Source: Microbulbifer sediminum (GTDB taxonomy: Bacteria > Pseudomonadota > Gammaproteobacteria > Pseudomonadales > Cellvibrionaceae). Taken from it: a DNA stretch of 64,000 nucleotides. Positions 47,294 through 57,866 of this stretch are shown one piece after another (position 1 is the first letter of the stretch; the number at the start of each line of letters is the position of its first letter). Both the position numbers and the translations under genes were made by a program. Below the pieces are notes generated by a model. The model was not told the origin of the DNA. It saw only the letters and a program-made list of their open reading frames with translations, and did no database searches. The DNA lies in contig NZ_JAJSAP010000005.1 in NCBI RefSeq assembly GCF_021729035.1, positions 62,001 through 126,000 of the forward strand, given 5' to 3'.

Positions 47294-49531
47294 TTACTCC
47301 TGGGCCAGCTGCAGCCCGGCGCGCTGCGCCAGGCGGACGAAATCCGGGAAGGATGTCGCGACGTTGGCGCAATGCTGGATGCGAATGGTACCGCTTGCAC
47401 GCAGGGATGCCACCGCAAATGCCATGGCAATGCGGTGGTCACCGAGGCTGTCCACGGTACCCTCGCCAAACACGCTCCCCTCGCCGGAGGCTCCCTGGAT
47501 CACGATACCGTCCGGAGTCGGCTCCGCCCGGACACCGAGGATCCTGAGGCCGTCCGCCATGGCCTGGATGCGGTCACTCTCCTTGACCCGCAGCTCCTCG
47601 GCACCGGTGAGTACGGTCTCCCCCTGCGCACAGGCCGCGGCCACGAACAGGGCCGGGAACTCGTCAATCGCGAGCGGCACCTGGTCTTCGGGGATACGGA
47701 TACCGGTCAACGGCGCGTAACGCACGCGGATATCGGCCACCGGCTCGCCACCCACTTCACGCCGGTCGAGCAACTCGATGTCCGCGCCCATGGCCCGCAG
47801 GATATTGATCACACCGTCGCGGGTGGGGTTGATCCCCACATGCTCCAGCAGGACCTCGGAGCCCGGCGCGATGGCCGCCGCCACCATAAAGAAGGTAGCG
47901 GAGCTGATATCGGCCGGCACGTCGATACGGCCGCCGTGCAGGCGCCCGCCCCCGCGCAGGCTGGCCCGGGGGCCATCGCGCTGCACCTCATAACCGAAAC
48001 CACTGAGCATACGCTCAGTATGGTCGCGGGTGGGCGCCGGCTCGTTGGTACTGGTCTCGCCCTCGGCGTACAGCCCCGCCAGCAACACGCAGGACTTAAC
48101 CTGAGCACTCGCCATGGGCAGCCTGTAGTCGATGCCGTGCAGCCGGCGGCCACCGGTAATCTTCAGCGGCGGTCGCCCTTCCGGCCCGGTCTCGATTTCA
48201 GCACCCATTTCCCGCAGCGGGTTAGCGACGCGGTTCATCGGACGTTTCGAGAGGGATTCATCGCCAGTCAATGTCACATCGAAAGACTGGCCTGCCAGCA
48301 GGCCCGCCAGCAGCCGCATGGAGGTGCCGGAATTGCCCAGGTAGAGCGGCCCGGGCGGCGCCTGCAGCCCGTGCAGGCCCACACCGTGGATGACTACACG
48401 CCCGCGATCGGGCCCCTCGATCAGCACCCCCATATCGCGGAACGCCTGCAGAGTGGCAAGGGCATCCTCCCCCTCGAGGAAGCCCTCCACCTCGGTAATA
48501 CCCTCGGCCAGCGAGCCGAGCATGATCGAGCGATGGGACATGGATTTATCCCCGGGGACCCGCAGGCTGCCAGCAACTGCGCCGCCGGGGCTCGCGATAA
48601 AGGTAACTTCCTGTTCTTGCATGTTTTCTGTATACGCTTTCTTGGCCAACATTTTGGTGAAGTGATCCCGGGCCGCCTTGGCCCGGGTGAAAGTGCCCAT
48701 CAGCCGGTCGCTGTCGCCGGTGGCAATGGCACCGCGCAGCTCGGAGAGGTTGGCACTGTAGAGGTCGATCGCCGCCAGGATGGCATCCCGATTCGCCAGC
48801 ATGATGTCCCGCCACATGGTGGGGTCACTGGAGGCGATACGGGTGAAGTCGCGGAAGCCTCCGGCGGCATAACGGAAGATATTTTCGTTCTCGGCATCGT
48901 GAGCCAGGGTATCCACCAGCCCATAGGCAATCACGTGCGGCAGGTGGCTGGTGGCGGCCAGCACCTCATCGTGCTCGCGCACCGGCATGGTCAGAACCTC
49001 GGCGCCCACCGCCTGCCACATCCGCTCCACACGCCGGAAATGCTCACCAGCCGTCTCTTCCAGCGGCGTAAGGATCACCCGGTGGGCGATGTACAGGTCA
49101 TCGCGGGCAGCGGTGACCCCACTCTGCTCTGAACCCGCGATAGGGTGCCCCGGCACCAGGAATTCCGGCAACCGGCCCCAGACCCTGCCTGCGGCCTCCA
49201 CCACACTGCCCTTGACGCTGGCACCATCGGTCACAGTAACCCCCGGGGGCAACCGGTCCCGCAGGAGTTCGAACACCCCCTGCACTGCCAGGGTGGGGAC
49301 TGCGACAAAAATCACATCCCCAGCCCCCAGTTCCGGCAAGACGTCCTCGAGCGATGTCACCGCCCGGTCGGCGATCCCCAGCTCCAGCGCCTGCTCACAG
49401 GTTTCCCGGCGCCGCGCGACGCCGATGACTTCGGCGCAGGCGCCGGCCGCCTTCAGCGACAGCGCCAGGCTGCCACCGATCAGGCCGATCCCCACTACCA
49501 CCAGGCGGCCGACAACGGGCTCCGGCATCAC
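47294..49531 (-). CDS. tyrA-aroA: Fused prephenate dehydrogenase / EPSP synthase
   Basis: This 745-residue bifunctional protein joins two steps of aromatic amino acid synthesis. Residues 1-300 are prephenate dehydrogenase (TyrA: NAD motif 'VVVGIGLIGGSLALSL', 'PGHPIAGSEQSG'). Residues about 312-745 are 5-enolpyruvylshikimate-3-phosphate synthase (AroA: 'VPGDKSMSHRSIMLGSLAEG', 'LGNSGTSMRLLAGLLAG', 'ITGDES'-type region 'LTGDESLSKRPM', and 'KESDRIQAMADGLR'). The same fusion is known in Pseudomonas. It overlaps pheA by 4 bases, so pheA and the fusion are translated together. The hisC-type aminotransferase gene that I remember between them in P. aeruginosa is absent. Confidence 0.95.
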   Translation of the reverse strand: MMPEPVVGRLVVVGIGLIGGSLALSLKAAGACAEVIGVARRRETCEQALELGIADRAVTSLEDVLPELGAGDVIFVAVPTLAVQGVFELLRDRLPPGVTVTDGASVKGSVVEAAGRVWGRLPEFLVPGHPIAGSEQSGVTAARDDLYIAHRVILTPLEETAGEHFRRVERMWQAVGAEVLTMPVREHDEVLAATSHLPHVIAYGLVDTLAHDAENENIFRYAAGGFRDFTRIASSDPTMWRDIMLANRDAILAAIDLYSANLSELRGAIATGDSDRLMGTFTRAKAARDHFTKMLAKKAYTENMQEQEVTFIASPGGAVAGSLRVPGDKSMSHRSIMLGSLAEGITEVEGFLEGEDALATLQAFRDMGVLIEGPDRGRVVIHGVGLHGLQAPPGPLYLGNSGTSMRLLAGLLAGQSFDVTLTGDESLSKRPMNRVANPLREMGAEIETGPEGRPPLKITGGRRLHGIDYRLPMASAQVKSCVLLAGLYAEGETSTNEPAPTRDHTERMLSGFGYEVQRDGPRASLRGGGRLHGGRIDVPADISSATFFMVAAAIAPGSEVLLEHVGINPTRDGVINILRAMGADIELLDRREVGGEPVADIRVRYAPLTGIRIPEDQVPLAIDEFPALFVAAACAQGETVLTGAEELRVKESDRIQAMADGLRILGVRAEPTPDGIVIQGASGEGSVFGEGTVDSLGDHRIAMAFAVASLRASGTIRIQHCANVATSFPDFVRLAQRAGLQLAQE

Positions 49532-50643
49532 AGTACCCCGCGCGGGTAGGATCCCAGGACCTTGAGGTCGGCGGCCCGGGCGCCGACCTCCTTCAGGGCC
49601 GCGGCCACATTGGCCGAATCGCGATGGCCGACGAAATCGATAAAGAATACGTAGGTCCAGTTACCCGACTGGGATGGGCGCGTCTCCACGCGCGTCAGGT
49701 CGATTCCGTGCTCCTGGAAAGGCGCCAGCAGGTCGTGCAGGGCGCCGGGCTCGTTGCGCATGGACACCATCAGGGAAGTCTTGTCATCGCCGCTGGCCGG
49801 CACCTGCTCGGAGCCGATGATCAGGAACCGGGTTGAATTGTCGGGACGATCCTCGATCTTTTCCGCCAGCACCTTGAGGCCGTACAGCTCGGCAGCCATG
49901 TCACCGGCGATAGCGGCGGCGTTCCACTCCCCTTTCACCCGCTTGGCCGCCTCGGCGTTGCTGGCCACAGCTATCCGTTCCACATTCGGGTAGTGGGCAT
50001 CCAGCCACTTGCGGCACTGCGCCAGGCTCTGCGCATGGGAATAGATACGTGTGATGGCGTCGGGCCGGGTAATATCGGAGATCATCAGGTGGTGGTGGAT
50101 GCGCAGCTCCACCTCACCGCAGATATGCAGGTTGGAGTGCATGAAGTTGTCCAGGGTGTGGTTGATCACACCCTCCGTGGAATTCTCCACCGGCACCACA
50201 CCGTAAGCCACGGCACCGGCCTCCACCTCCCGGAACACCTCGTCGATCGCCGCCAGCGGCCGGCTCTCTGCGGAATGACCGAAATGTTTCAGTGCCGCCT
50301 GCTGGGTAAAGGTGCCCTCCGGGCCCAGGTAGGCCACCTTGACCGGCTCCTCGAGCGCCAGGCAGGCGGACATGATTTCGCGAAACAGGCGCGCCATTTC
50401 CTCGTCGGTCAAAGGCCCCTTGTTGCGCTCCATTGCGCGCCGCAGCACCTGAGCCTCGCGCTCGGGCCGGTAGTACAGCGCAGAGGCACCAGTGGCCTTC
50501 TTGACCTCGGCCACTTCCAGTGCGCACTCCGCCCGGGCACTGATCAGTGCCGCGATCTTGCCATCGATTTCGTCGATGCGATCGCGCAGCTCACCCAGCC
50601 GCGGATCGACGTTTACGGTTTTTTCACACATGCCCTTGCTCAC
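49528..50643 (-). CDS. pheA: Chorismate mutase / prephenate dehydratase
   Basis: This bifunctional enzyme of about 371 residues works in phenylalanine synthesis. It has a chorismate mutase helix bundle (about residues 12-95, 'LRDRIDEIDGKIAALISARAE'), prephenate dehydratase (about 105-285, 'VAYLGPEGTFTQQAALKHFG', 'GVVPVENSTEG' with the Thr-containing site) and a C-terminal ACT domain (about 290-370, 'GALHDLLAPFQEHGIDLTRVE') for Phe feedback. GTG at 50643 has AGGGA 5 bases upstream and is my choice. GTG at 50661 (abutting the serC stop) and ATG at 50631 are alternatives. Confidence 0.93.
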   Translation of the reverse strand: MSKGMCEKTVNVDPRLGELRDRIDEIDGKIAALISARAECALEVAEVKKATGASALYYRPEREAQVLRRAMERNKGPLTDEEMARLFREIMSACLALEEPVKVAYLGPEGTFTQQAALKHFGHSAESRPLAAIDEVFREVEAGAVAYGVVPVENSTEGVINHTLDNFMHSNLHICGEVELRIHHHLMISDITRPDAITRIYSHAQSLAQCRKWLDAHYPNVERIAVASNAEAAKRVKGEWNAAAIAGDMAAELYGLKVLAEKIEDRPDNSTRFLIIGSEQVPASGDDKTSLMVSMRNEPGALHDLLAPFQEHGIDLTRVETRPSQSGNWTYVFFIDFVGHRDSANVAAALKEVGARAADLKVLGSYPRGVL

Positions 50644-50661
50644 ATTTTCCCTGTTAAACAC

Positions 50662-51741
50662 TCATCCCATACGCTTTTCGAAATCTGCCATAAACGCCAC
50701 CAGCGCCTCTACGGCCTCCATCGGCACGGCGTTATACAGCGAGGCGCGCATACCACCCACGGACCGGTGGCCCTTCAGGTTCAGCAGGCCGGCGGCTTCC
50801 GACTGCTCGAGGAAAGCCCCATCCAGGCTGTCATCCGCAAGCACGAATGGCACGTTCATGCGCGAGCGGCTGCCGGGCTCCACCGGGCTGGAATAAAAGT
50901 CACTGCCGTCGATGAAGTCATACAGCATGGCGGACTTGCGCCGGCTTTCCAGTTCCATCGCCGATACACCGCCCCGCGCCTTCAACCACTTGAACACCAG
51001 TCCGGACAGGTACCAGGCAAAAGTGGGCGGCGTATTGTCCATGGACCCGGCATCGGCGGCGACCCTCCAGTTGAGGCTCCGGGGGATACCGTCCAGGGCC
51101 CGGTCCAGCAGGTCGTCGCGCACAATCCCCACCGCTATCCCGGAGGGACCGATATTTTTCTGGGCGCCGGCATAAATCATGCCGAACTTTTCCACCGGAA
51201 TCGGCCGCGACAGGATGTTCGAGGACATATCCGCAACCAGCGGGCAGGACACCTCCGGCACATAATCAAACTCCACCCCGCCGATGGTCTCGTTGGGCGT
51301 GTAATGGAAATAGGCCGCATCCTCGCTCTGCTGCCAGCTGTCCGGGCCGGGGGCGTAGCTGAAGTTGCGATCTTCACTGGACGCCACCACATTGACCGGG
51401 CCATAGCGGCGGGCCTCGGCGATCGCCTTCTTGGCCCACTGCCCGGTGTAAATATAGTCCGCGACCCTTCCGGGGCCGCCAAACAGGTTCCAGGGTACGG
51501 CGCTGAATTGCGCAGTGGCGCCGCCATGCAGGAACAGCACCTTGTAGTTGTCGGGAATTGCGAGCAGGTCCCGCAGGTCCTGCTCGGCGGTTTCCGCCAC
51601 CTCGGTAAATTCCGGCGAGCGGTGGCTGACCTCCATCACCGAGCAACCGCGGCCGCCCCAGTCGAGCAGCTCCTGTTGCGCCTGGAGTAAAACCGGTTCC
51701 GGCAAGGCCGCGGGGCCGGCACAGAAATTGAACTTCCTCAT
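50662..51741 (-). CDS. serC: Phosphoserine aminotransferase
   Basis: This 359-residue PLP enzyme works in serine and pyridoxine synthesis. '[19 protein letters not shown]' at the N-terminus, '[18 protein letters not shown]' and '[15 protein letters not shown]' with the PLP-binding Lys (about 196) are typical. It ends at the pheA start, giving a serC-pheA-tyrA/aroA-cmk transcript. Confidence 0.97.
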   Translation of the reverse strand: MRKFNFCAGPAALPEPVLLQAQQELLDWGGRGCSVMEVSHRSPEFTEVAETAEQDLRDLLAIPDNYKVLFLHGGATAQFSAVPWNLFGGPGRVADYIYTGQWAKKAIAEARRYGPVNVVASSEDRNFSYAPGPDSWQQSEDAAYFHYTPNETIGGVEFDYVPEVSCPLVADMSSNILSRPIPVEKFGMIYAGAQKNIGPSGIAVGIVRDDLLDRALDGIPRSLNWRVAADAGSMDNTPPTFAWYLSGLVFKWLKARGGVSAMELESRRKSAMLYDFIDGSDFYSSPVEPGSRSRMNVPFVLADDSLDGAFLEQSEAAGLLNLKGHRSVGGMRASLYNAVPMEAVEALVAFMADFEKRMG

Positions 51742-51860
51742 TGATTGAATTCCAACGCCTGAATAAATGGTTACAGAAAAAACTAGATGACTGGACGCAA
51801 AAACAGCGGTTAAGTGAAAGACCTGTCACTAAGCAGGACGATTTTTAGTGTACCGGGGTC

Positions 51861-51890
51861 AAAAAAGGCCGCGATAAATCGCAGCCTTTT
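51861..51890 (-). terminator. Terminator of gyrA
   Basis: The minus-strand hairpin AAGGCTGCGA / TCGCGGCCTT (one G-U pair) with a 4-base loop is followed by a T run, about 20 bases after the gyrA stop codon. Confidence 0.85.
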
Positions 51891-51910
51891 CTGGGGAAGC
51901 CTGGGGGCGG

Positions 51911-54484
51911 TCACTCTTCACCGCCCTGGTCTCCATCCTCTCCGTCCTCGTCCTCACTCTCCTGGATACGCGCGAGGCCCCTGAGCTTCTCGCCCTCCTT
52001 AAGCCGGATCACCCGCACACCCTGGGTATTGCGGCTCAGCAGGGAAACCTCATCGACGCGGGTGCGCACCAGGGTGCCCAGGTCGGTGATCAGCATGATC
52101 TCCTCGCCCGGGTGCACCTGGCAGGCACCTACCAGCTCGCCATTGCGCTCACTCTCGGCGATGGCGATCACGCCCTGGTTACCACGACCCTTGGTGGGGA
52201 AATCCTCCAACAGGGTCCGCTTGCCATAGCCGTTCTCGGTCACGGTCATCACCGCGCCACCCTCTTCCGGGATCACCATGGCGATAACGTACTTGCCCTC
52301 GGGCATGCGGATACCGCGCACACCGCGGGAGATACGCCCCATGGAGCGCACATTGCTCTCGGAGAAGCGGGCGGCCTTGCCGCCACTGGTCAACAGCATG
52401 ACATCGCGCTGGCCGTCGGTGATGGCAGTGGCCACCAGGCGGTCGCCCTCTTCCAGCTCAATGGCGCGCAGACCGACACTGCGCGGGCGCGCGAACGCCG
52501 GCAGCGGGGTCTTTTTCACGGTGCCGTTGGCAGTGGCAAAGAAGATGTAATGGTTCTCGTCGTACTCGGACACCGGCATCATGCTGCTGATGCGCTCGTC
52601 GTCCTCCAGGGGCAGCATGTTGACCATCGGCCGGCCGCGGGAGGCGCGGCCGGCGGTGGGCACCTCGTAAACCTTGAGCCAGTAGACCTTGCCCTTGTTG
52701 GAGAAGCACAGGATGGTGTCGTGGGAGTTCGCGATCAGCAGGTGCTCGACGAAGTCCTCGTCTTTCACCTGGGTGGCGGACTTGCCCATACCGCCGCGGC
52801 GCTGGGCCTGGTAGTCGGCCAGCGGCTGGCTCTTGGCGTAGCCGCCGTGGGAAATGGTGACCACCTTGTCTTCCGGGGTGATCAGGTCCTCGACGGTCAG
52901 ATCCTGGCGCGAGGCCACAATCTCGGTGCGGCGCTCGTCACCGAAGTCACGCACCAGCTCCTGCAGTTCCTCGCGGATCACCTCCATCAGGCGCTCAAAA
53001 CTACCCAGGATATGCAGGTACTCGGCGATCTGCTCCAGTCGCTCTTTGTACTCGGCCAGCAGCTTGTCGTGCTCCATGCCGGTCAGGCGGTGCAGGCGCA
53101 ACTCCAGGATCGCCTGGGCCTGGGCCGGCGACAGGTAATAGGAGCCGTCATCCCGCATGCCGAACTCCTTCGGCAGGTCGTCCGGGCGGCAGGCATCGGC
53201 GCCAGCGCGCTCCAGGAACTGCTGCACCTCGCCCACGGCCCAGCCCTTGGACAGCAGCGCCTCACGGGCGTCCGCCGGGGTGGCCGAGGACTTGATCAGC
53301 TCGATCACGGGGTCGATATTGGCGATCGCAATCGCCAGGCCCTCGAGGATATGGCCGCGCTCCCGCGCCTTGCGCAGCAGGTAGACGGTACGGCGGGTGA
53401 CCACTTCCTGGCGGTGGCGGATAAAGTGCTCGAGCAGCTGCTTCAGGTCCAGCACCTTCGGCTGGCCGTCCACCAGGGCCACCATGTTGATGCCGAACAC
53501 GCTCTCCAGCTGGGTCTGGGAATACAGGTTGTTGAGAACCACTTCTCCCAGCTCGCCACGCTTGAGCTCGATCACCACGCGCAGCCCGTCCTTGTCAGAC
53601 TCGTCGCGCAGCTCGGAAATACCCTCGATCTTCTTGTCTTTCACCAGCTCGGCAATGCGCTCGATCAGGCGCGCCTTGTTCAGCTGGTAGGGGATCTCGT
53701 GAATTATGATGGTTTCTTTGTTGGCCTTGTCGTCGCGGACCACCTCGGCCTTGGCGCGCACATAGATACGACCGCGACCGGTGCGATAGGCCTGCAGGAT
53801 GCCGGCGCGGCCGTTGATGATGGCGCCGGTGGGCAGGTCGGGACCGGGGATGTGCTCCATCAGGTCGTCGACTGTCGCCTCCGGGTTTTCAATCAGGGCC
53901 AGGCAGGCCTTGACCACCTCCCCCATGTTGTGGGGCGGGATATTGGTGGCCATACCTACCGCAATACCGGAAGAGCCATTCACCAGCAGGTTCGGCACCC
54001 GCGACGGCAAGACTTCCGGCATCTGCTCGGAACCGTCGTAGTTGTCGATGAAATTGACGGTTTCCTTGTCGAGATCGGACAGCAGCTCGTGCGCGAGCTT
54101 GTCCATGCGGATCTCGGTGTAACGCATGGCCGCCGGGCTGTCGCCATCGATGGAACCGAAGTTGCCCTGGCCGTCCACGAGCGTGTAGCGCATGGAGAAT
54201 GGCTGCGCCATTCGCACGATGGTGTCGTATACCGCAGAGTCGCCGTGCGGGTGGTATTTACCGATGACATCGCCGACCACACGCGCCGATTTTTTGTACG
54301 GCTTGTTCCAGTCGTTCTTGAGCTCGTTCATAGCGAAAAGCACGCGCCGGTGCACCGGCTTGAGGCCGTCGCGCACATCCGGTAGCGCGCGGCCCACGAT
54401 AACGCTCATCGCATAGTCGAGATAGGACTGCTTGAGTTCTTCTTCGATATTGATCGGAGAGATTTCTTTGGCTAGCTCGCCCAT
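51911..54484 (-). CDS. gyrA: DNA gyrase subunit A
   Basis: This 857-residue subunit introduces negative supercoils with GyrB. The catalytic Tyr is in '[12 protein letters not shown]' (about 122). The quinolone-resistance region reads '[17 protein letters not shown]', with Ser83 and Asp87 as in sensitive E. coli. The C-terminal half holds six beta-pinwheel blades with a GyrA box ('[12 protein letters not shown]'). The C-terminus is acidic ('[12 protein letters not shown]'). It is divergent from mtaD. Confidence 0.98.
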   Translation of the reverse strand: MGELAKEISPINIEEELKQSYLDYAMSVIVGRALPDVRDGLKPVHRRVLFAMNELKNDWNKPYKKSARVVGDVIGKYHPHGDSAVYDTIVRMAQPFSMRYTLVDGQGNFGSIDGDSPAAMRYTEIRMDKLAHELLSDLDKETVNFIDNYDGSEQMPEVLPSRVPNLLVNGSSGIAVGMATNIPPHNMGEVVKACLALIENPEATVDDLMEHIPGPDLPTGAIINGRAGILQAYRTGRGRIYVRAKAEVVRDDKANKETIIIHEIPYQLNKARLIERIAELVKDKKIEGISELRDESDKDGLRVVIELKRGELGEVVLNNLYSQTQLESVFGINMVALVDGQPKVLDLKQLLEHFIRHRQEVVTRRTVYLLRKARERGHILEGLAIAIANIDPVIELIKSSATPADAREALLSKGWAVGEVQQFLERAGADACRPDDLPKEFGMRDDGSYYLSPAQAQAILELRLHRLTGMEHDKLLAEYKERLEQIAEYLHILGSFERLMEVIREELQELVRDFGDERRTEIVASRQDLTVEDLITPEDKVVTISHGGYAKSQPLADYQAQRRGGMGKSATQVKDEDFVEHLLIANSHDTILCFSNKGKVYWLKVYEVPTAGRASRGRPMVNMLPLEDDERISSMMPVSEYDENHYIFFATANGTVKKTPLPAFARPRSVGLRAIELEEGDRLVATAITDGQRDVMLLTSGGKAARFSESNVRSMGRISRGVRGIRMPEGKYVIAMVIPEEGGAVMTVTENGYGKRTLLEDFPTKGRGNQGVIAIAESERNGELVGACQVHPGEEIMLITDLGTLVRTRVDEVSLLSRNTQGVRVIRLKEGEKLRGLARIQESEDEDGEDGDQGGEE

Positions 54485-54976
54485 ATTTTTCCGGCATTCC
54501 TTAAATAGTTATCACCGCCGCCACTGCCCCCGGCGGCCGGGCTGGCTCAACAGGCGCCACTACTGGACGCTCGCCGCCCCCTTCCACCACGGGTCCGGGA
54601 ATCGATCAAGCGCACAATGTTACCACAATTGGCGCACTGTAGGACGCTCCCTGTCACCCCCGGTCATGGACATGGCCGCCCCCGGTCGCCGCGGGTACGC
54701 CGGCTCAGGCCGGAGGCCTCACCAGCAGGCACCAGGTGTCCCGGCCCCGGTCCGTCTGCCCCCCCCCAACGCCCGTGAACACAACGCGGCTGCGGGCGCC
54801 GGCCATCTCCAGCCTGGACCACCCGTGCCACGCTACAGCAGTTGCAGAGGGAACCTGCAAACCGGGCGAACTGCGCCTTGCCGGCAACAACCCGGCGGCC
54901 CTGTTATCACCATTTGGCATCAGGCAGTACACTAGCCCGACCAACCGTTACCCGTTTCGCGACAAGGCGCACCACA
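54485..54976. promoter_or_regulatory. Divergent gyrA/mtaD intergenic region
   Basis: These 490 bases hold the promoters of both genes. Open frames here (for example 54432-54935) look non-coding. A methylthioribose-1-phosphate isomerase gene that I recall here in P. aeruginosa is absent, and no recognisable remnant is seen. Confidence 0.45.
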
Positions 54977-56320
54977 ATGCAACCCTCCAGGCCCCAGCAC
55001 CAACTGATCGACACCCTGATACACGCCCGCTGGATCATTCCAGTGGTCCCCGAGGGACGGGTGTACGAGGATTGCGCCCTGGCCGTGAACCGCGGCCAGA
55101 TTGTCGCCCTGCTGCCCGCCGCTGAAGCCGCCAGCCGCTATACCGCCACGGAGGAGATACGGCTGGACCAGCACGCGCTGATCCCCGGATTGATCAACAC
55201 CCACACCCACGCCGCCATGAGCCTGCTGCGCGGCTTCGCCGACGACCGGCCATTAATGGAATGGCTGAAGCAGCATATCTGGCCCACCGAACAGGCCTGG
55301 GTGGAGCCCGGCTTTGTCGCCGACGGCAGCCGCCTGGCGATCGCCGAGATGCTGCGCTCGGGCACCACCACTTTCGCCGATCAGTATTTCTTTCCCGAGT
55401 CCACCGCCGAGGTGGCAAGGGAAGCCGGGATCCGGGCCCAGATCGCCTTTCCGGTAATCGACTCCCCCACCCCCTGGAGCCGCGACGGAGAAGACGCTCT
55501 GCAGAAGGGCCTGGCCCTGCGGGATGACTACCGTTCCCACGAGCGGGTGGGTGTGGTGATTGCTCCCCACGCCCCCTACACAGTGGGTGACAACACCCTG
55601 GAGAAGATTGCCGTCTACGCTGCCGAAGCGCAGATCCCGGTGCAGATACACCTGCACGAGACCGCCGGTGAGGTGGAGCGGGCGCTGGTGGAGTCCGGCG
55701 AGCGGCCTACCGAGCGCCTGGCGCGCCTGGGACTGCTGACCCCCCAGACACTCTGTGTGCATATGACTGCCACATGCGACCGGGACATCGAGCTGCTGCG
55801 GGAAAGCGGCGCCCATGTGGCGCACTGCCCCAGGTCCAACCTGAAGCTGGCCTCCGGCTTCTGCCCCACTGCGCGACTGCTCGACGAGGGAGTCAACGTT
55901 GCCCTGGGCACGGACGGCGCGGCGAGCAACAACAGCCTGGACCTGCTGGCCGAGGCAAACACCGCGGCGCTGCTGGCCAAGGCGGTCAGCGGCCGGGCCG
56001 ACGCCCTGCCCGCACACCAGGCGCTGGCCATGGCCACCATCAACGGTGCCCGGGCACTGGGCCTGGACCGCCTGACCGGGAGCCTGGAACCGGGCAAGTC
56101 CGCTGACCTGGCCGCGATCAACCTGGGTGCCCTGGAGCAGCAGCCGCTGCATGATCCCGTTTCCCAGCTGATTTATACCGGCAGCGGCCACAATGTGAGT
56201 GACGTCTGGGTCGCCGGCCGCCAGCTGATGCGCGGCCGTGAGCTGCAGACACTCAACGAGACCGACGTGATTCTACGGACACGCTACTGGCGTGATAGAA
56301 TCGCCGGTGAGATTCGCTGA
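54977..56320 (+). CDS. mtaD: TRZ/ATZ amidohydrolase (MTA/SAH deaminase type)
   Basis: This 447-residue metal-dependent amidohydrolase probably deaminates 5'-methylthioadenosine or S-adenosylhomocysteine. Metal-binding motifs are visible: 'PGLINTHTHAAMSLLRG' (about residue 74), 'IHLHETAGE' (His, about 225), 'CVHMT' (about 253) and 'LGTDGAASNNSLDL' (Asp, about 312). ATG at 54977 is the family start; the frame upstream of it is not conserved. It is followed by ubiG, as in Pseudomonas. Confidence 0.92.
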   Translation: MQPSRPQHQLIDTLIHARWIIPVVPEGRVYEDCALAVNRGQIVALLPAAEAASRYTATEEIRLDQHALIPGLINTHTHAAMSLLRGFADDRPLMEWLKQHIWPTEQAWVEPGFVADGSRLAIAEMLRSGTTTFADQYFFPESTAEVAREAGIRAQIAFPVIDSPTPWSRDGEDALQKGLALRDDYRSHERVGVVIAPHAPYTVGDNTLEKIAVYAAEAQIPVQIHLHETAGEVERALVESGERPTERLARLGLLTPQTLCVHMTATCDRDIELLRESGAHVAHCPRSNLKLASGFCPTARLLDEGVNVALGTDGAASNNSLDLLAEANTAALLAKAVSGRADALPAHQALAMATINGARALGLDRLTGSLEPGKSADLAAINLGALEQQPLHDPVSQLIYTGSGHNVSDVWVAGRQLMRGRELQTLNETDVILRTRYWRDRIAGEIR

Positions 56321-56415
56321 AGCACCGGCAACGGCCGGGAGCAAACAGCGTTGCAAGTTGTCTGAAGCCCCACCGCCAAGAGCCCGGGGGCACCAGACCG
56401 AGACTGGAAGACTGA

Positions 56416-57117
56416 ATGACCAACGTTGATCCGGCGGAAATCGCCAAATTCGAGCAACTGGCCAGCCGCTGGTGGGACCGCGAGGGCGAATTCAAGCCCC
56501 TGCACGAGATCAACCCCCTGCGCGCCAACTATATAGACGGCCGGGCCCCTGTGGCGGGCCGGTCGGTGCTGGACGTGGGCTGCGGCGGCGGCATTCTCAC
56601 CGAGGCCATGGCCCAGCGCGGCGCAACAGTCACCGGTATCGACCTGGGCGAGGCACCGCTCAAGGTGGCCAGGCTCCACGCCCTGGAAAGCGGCGTGGAG
56701 GTCGACTACCGGCACATTGCCGTGGAAGAGCTGGCCGAAGAGCGACCGGGCAGTTTCGATGTTGTCACCTGCCTGGAAATGCTCGAGCATGTCCCCGACC
56801 CGGCCTCTGTGATCAAGGCCTGCGCCAGACTGGCGAAACCGGGCGGCCAGCTCTTCTTTTCCACCATCAACCGCACGCCCAAAGGCTGGCTGTTTGCGGT
56901 GGTTGGTGCCGAGTATGTGTTGCGGCTGCTGCCCAAGGGCACCCACGAGTACGGCAAGTTCATACGGCCCTCGGAACTGGGCGCCTGGCTCCGTGACGCG
57001 GACCTGGAGCTGCGCGATATCACCGGGATGACCTACAACCCCGTCACCCGCAACTACCGGTTAAACCCTCGGGATGTGGAGGTGAACTACCTGGTTCACG
57101 CCACGAAAATGCAGTAA
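56416..57117 (+). CDS. ubiG: Ubiquinone O-methyltransferase
   Basis: This 233-residue SAM-dependent enzyme performs the two O-methylations of ubiquinone synthesis. N-terminal '[20 protein letters not shown]', SAM motif '[16 protein letters not shown]' (about 53-68) and '[13 protein letters not shown]' are family signatures. The gene is 95 bases after mtaD and 15 bases before gph. Confidence 0.97.
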   Translation: MTNVDPAEIAKFEQLASRWWDREGEFKPLHEINPLRANYIDGRAPVAGRSVLDVGCGGGILTEAMAQRGATVTGIDLGEAPLKVARLHALESGVEVDYRHIAVEELAEERPGSFDVVTCLEMLEHVPDPASVIKACARLAKPGGQLFFSTINRTPKGWLFAVVGAEYVLRLLPKGTHEYGKFIRPSELGAWLRDADLELRDITGMTYNPVTRNYRLNPRDVEVNYLVHATKMQ

Positions 57118-57132
57118 CCCCCCGGAAGTACC

Positions 57133-57801
57133 ATGAAAGCAGTATTATTTGACCTCGATGGCACTCTTTTTGATACAGCGCCCGACTTTATCGTGGTGCT
57201 GAACCAGCTGCGCCAGCAGGAAAAGATGCCACCACTGCCCGCGGACAAGATTCGCGCAGTAGTGTCCAACGGGGCCGGGGCCATGGTGTCCCTCGGCTTC
57301 GGCCAGGACGAGGGGGCTCCCGAGTTCGAGAGCCTGCGCCAGCGCTTCCTCGATCTCTACCTGAATCACCTGGCGGTGGAGACCGTGCTCTTCCCGGGCA
57401 TTGAAGAGCTGCTGGTACAACTGGCGGCCAACAACATCGCCTGGGGCGTGGTGACCAACAAGCCGGCCACCTATACGGTGCCACTGATGGAGGCCTTCGC
57501 CCACCTGCCAGCCCCCGGTGCCGTGGTCTGCCCCGACCACGTGGCGAACCGCAAGCCGCACCCGGAACCCATTCTGCTGGCCTGCTCGCAGATCGGCTGC
57601 GCCCCCGGCGAGGCGGTTTATGTCGGCGACCATGTGCGGGATATCGAGGCCGGTCGCGCTGCCGGCATGCCCACCATCGCCTGCAACTACGGTTATATCG
57701 ACGCCGATGACAATGCGGCCAACTGGAACGCCGACCACCTGGTGGAATCCGCCCGGGATATCTGGCCCCTGCTTCAGGGACGCTACCTGGCCCGGGGCTG
57801 A
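57133..57801 (+). CDS. gph: Phosphoglycolate phosphatase (HAD family)
   Basis: This 222-residue HAD hydrolase has motif I 'LFDLDGTLFDTAPDF' (residues 5-19), motif II Thr in 'GVVTNKP' and motif III/IV in 'YVGDHVRDIEAGRAAGM'. Beside ubiG this is the Gph/MupP type: in Pseudomonas the equivalent enzyme (MupP) acts on MurNAc 6-phosphate in peptidoglycan recycling. Phosphoglycolate is the classical substrate; the sequence alone does not decide. Confidence 0.9.
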   Translation: MKAVLFDLDGTLFDTAPDFIVVLNQLRQQEKMPPLPADKIRAVVSNGAGAMVSLGFGQDEGAPEFESLRQRFLDLYLNHLAVETVLFPGIEELLVQLAANNIAWGVVTNKPATYTVPLMEAFAHLPAPGAVVCPDHVANRKPHPEPILLACSQIGCAPGEAVYVGDHVRDIEAGRAAGMPTIACNYGYIDADDNAANWNADHLVESARDIWPLLQGRYLARG

Positions 57802-57866
57802 CGGCAGCCAACAGCCGGCGGCACCTACCCGCTAACGAAACCGAACAACAGGAGACAGGAGTCCCC

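Noticed and set aside
46436..49132. 898-codon plus-strand open frame across cmk and tyrA-aroA
   Set aside because: Shadow of two clear minus-strand enzymes; composition (His/Gly/Gln-rich) and lack of motifs argue against coding.
52112..54385. 757-codon open frame antisense to gyrA
   Set aside because: Mirror of a conserved gene; similar shadows occur opposite pheT, uvrB and rpsA.
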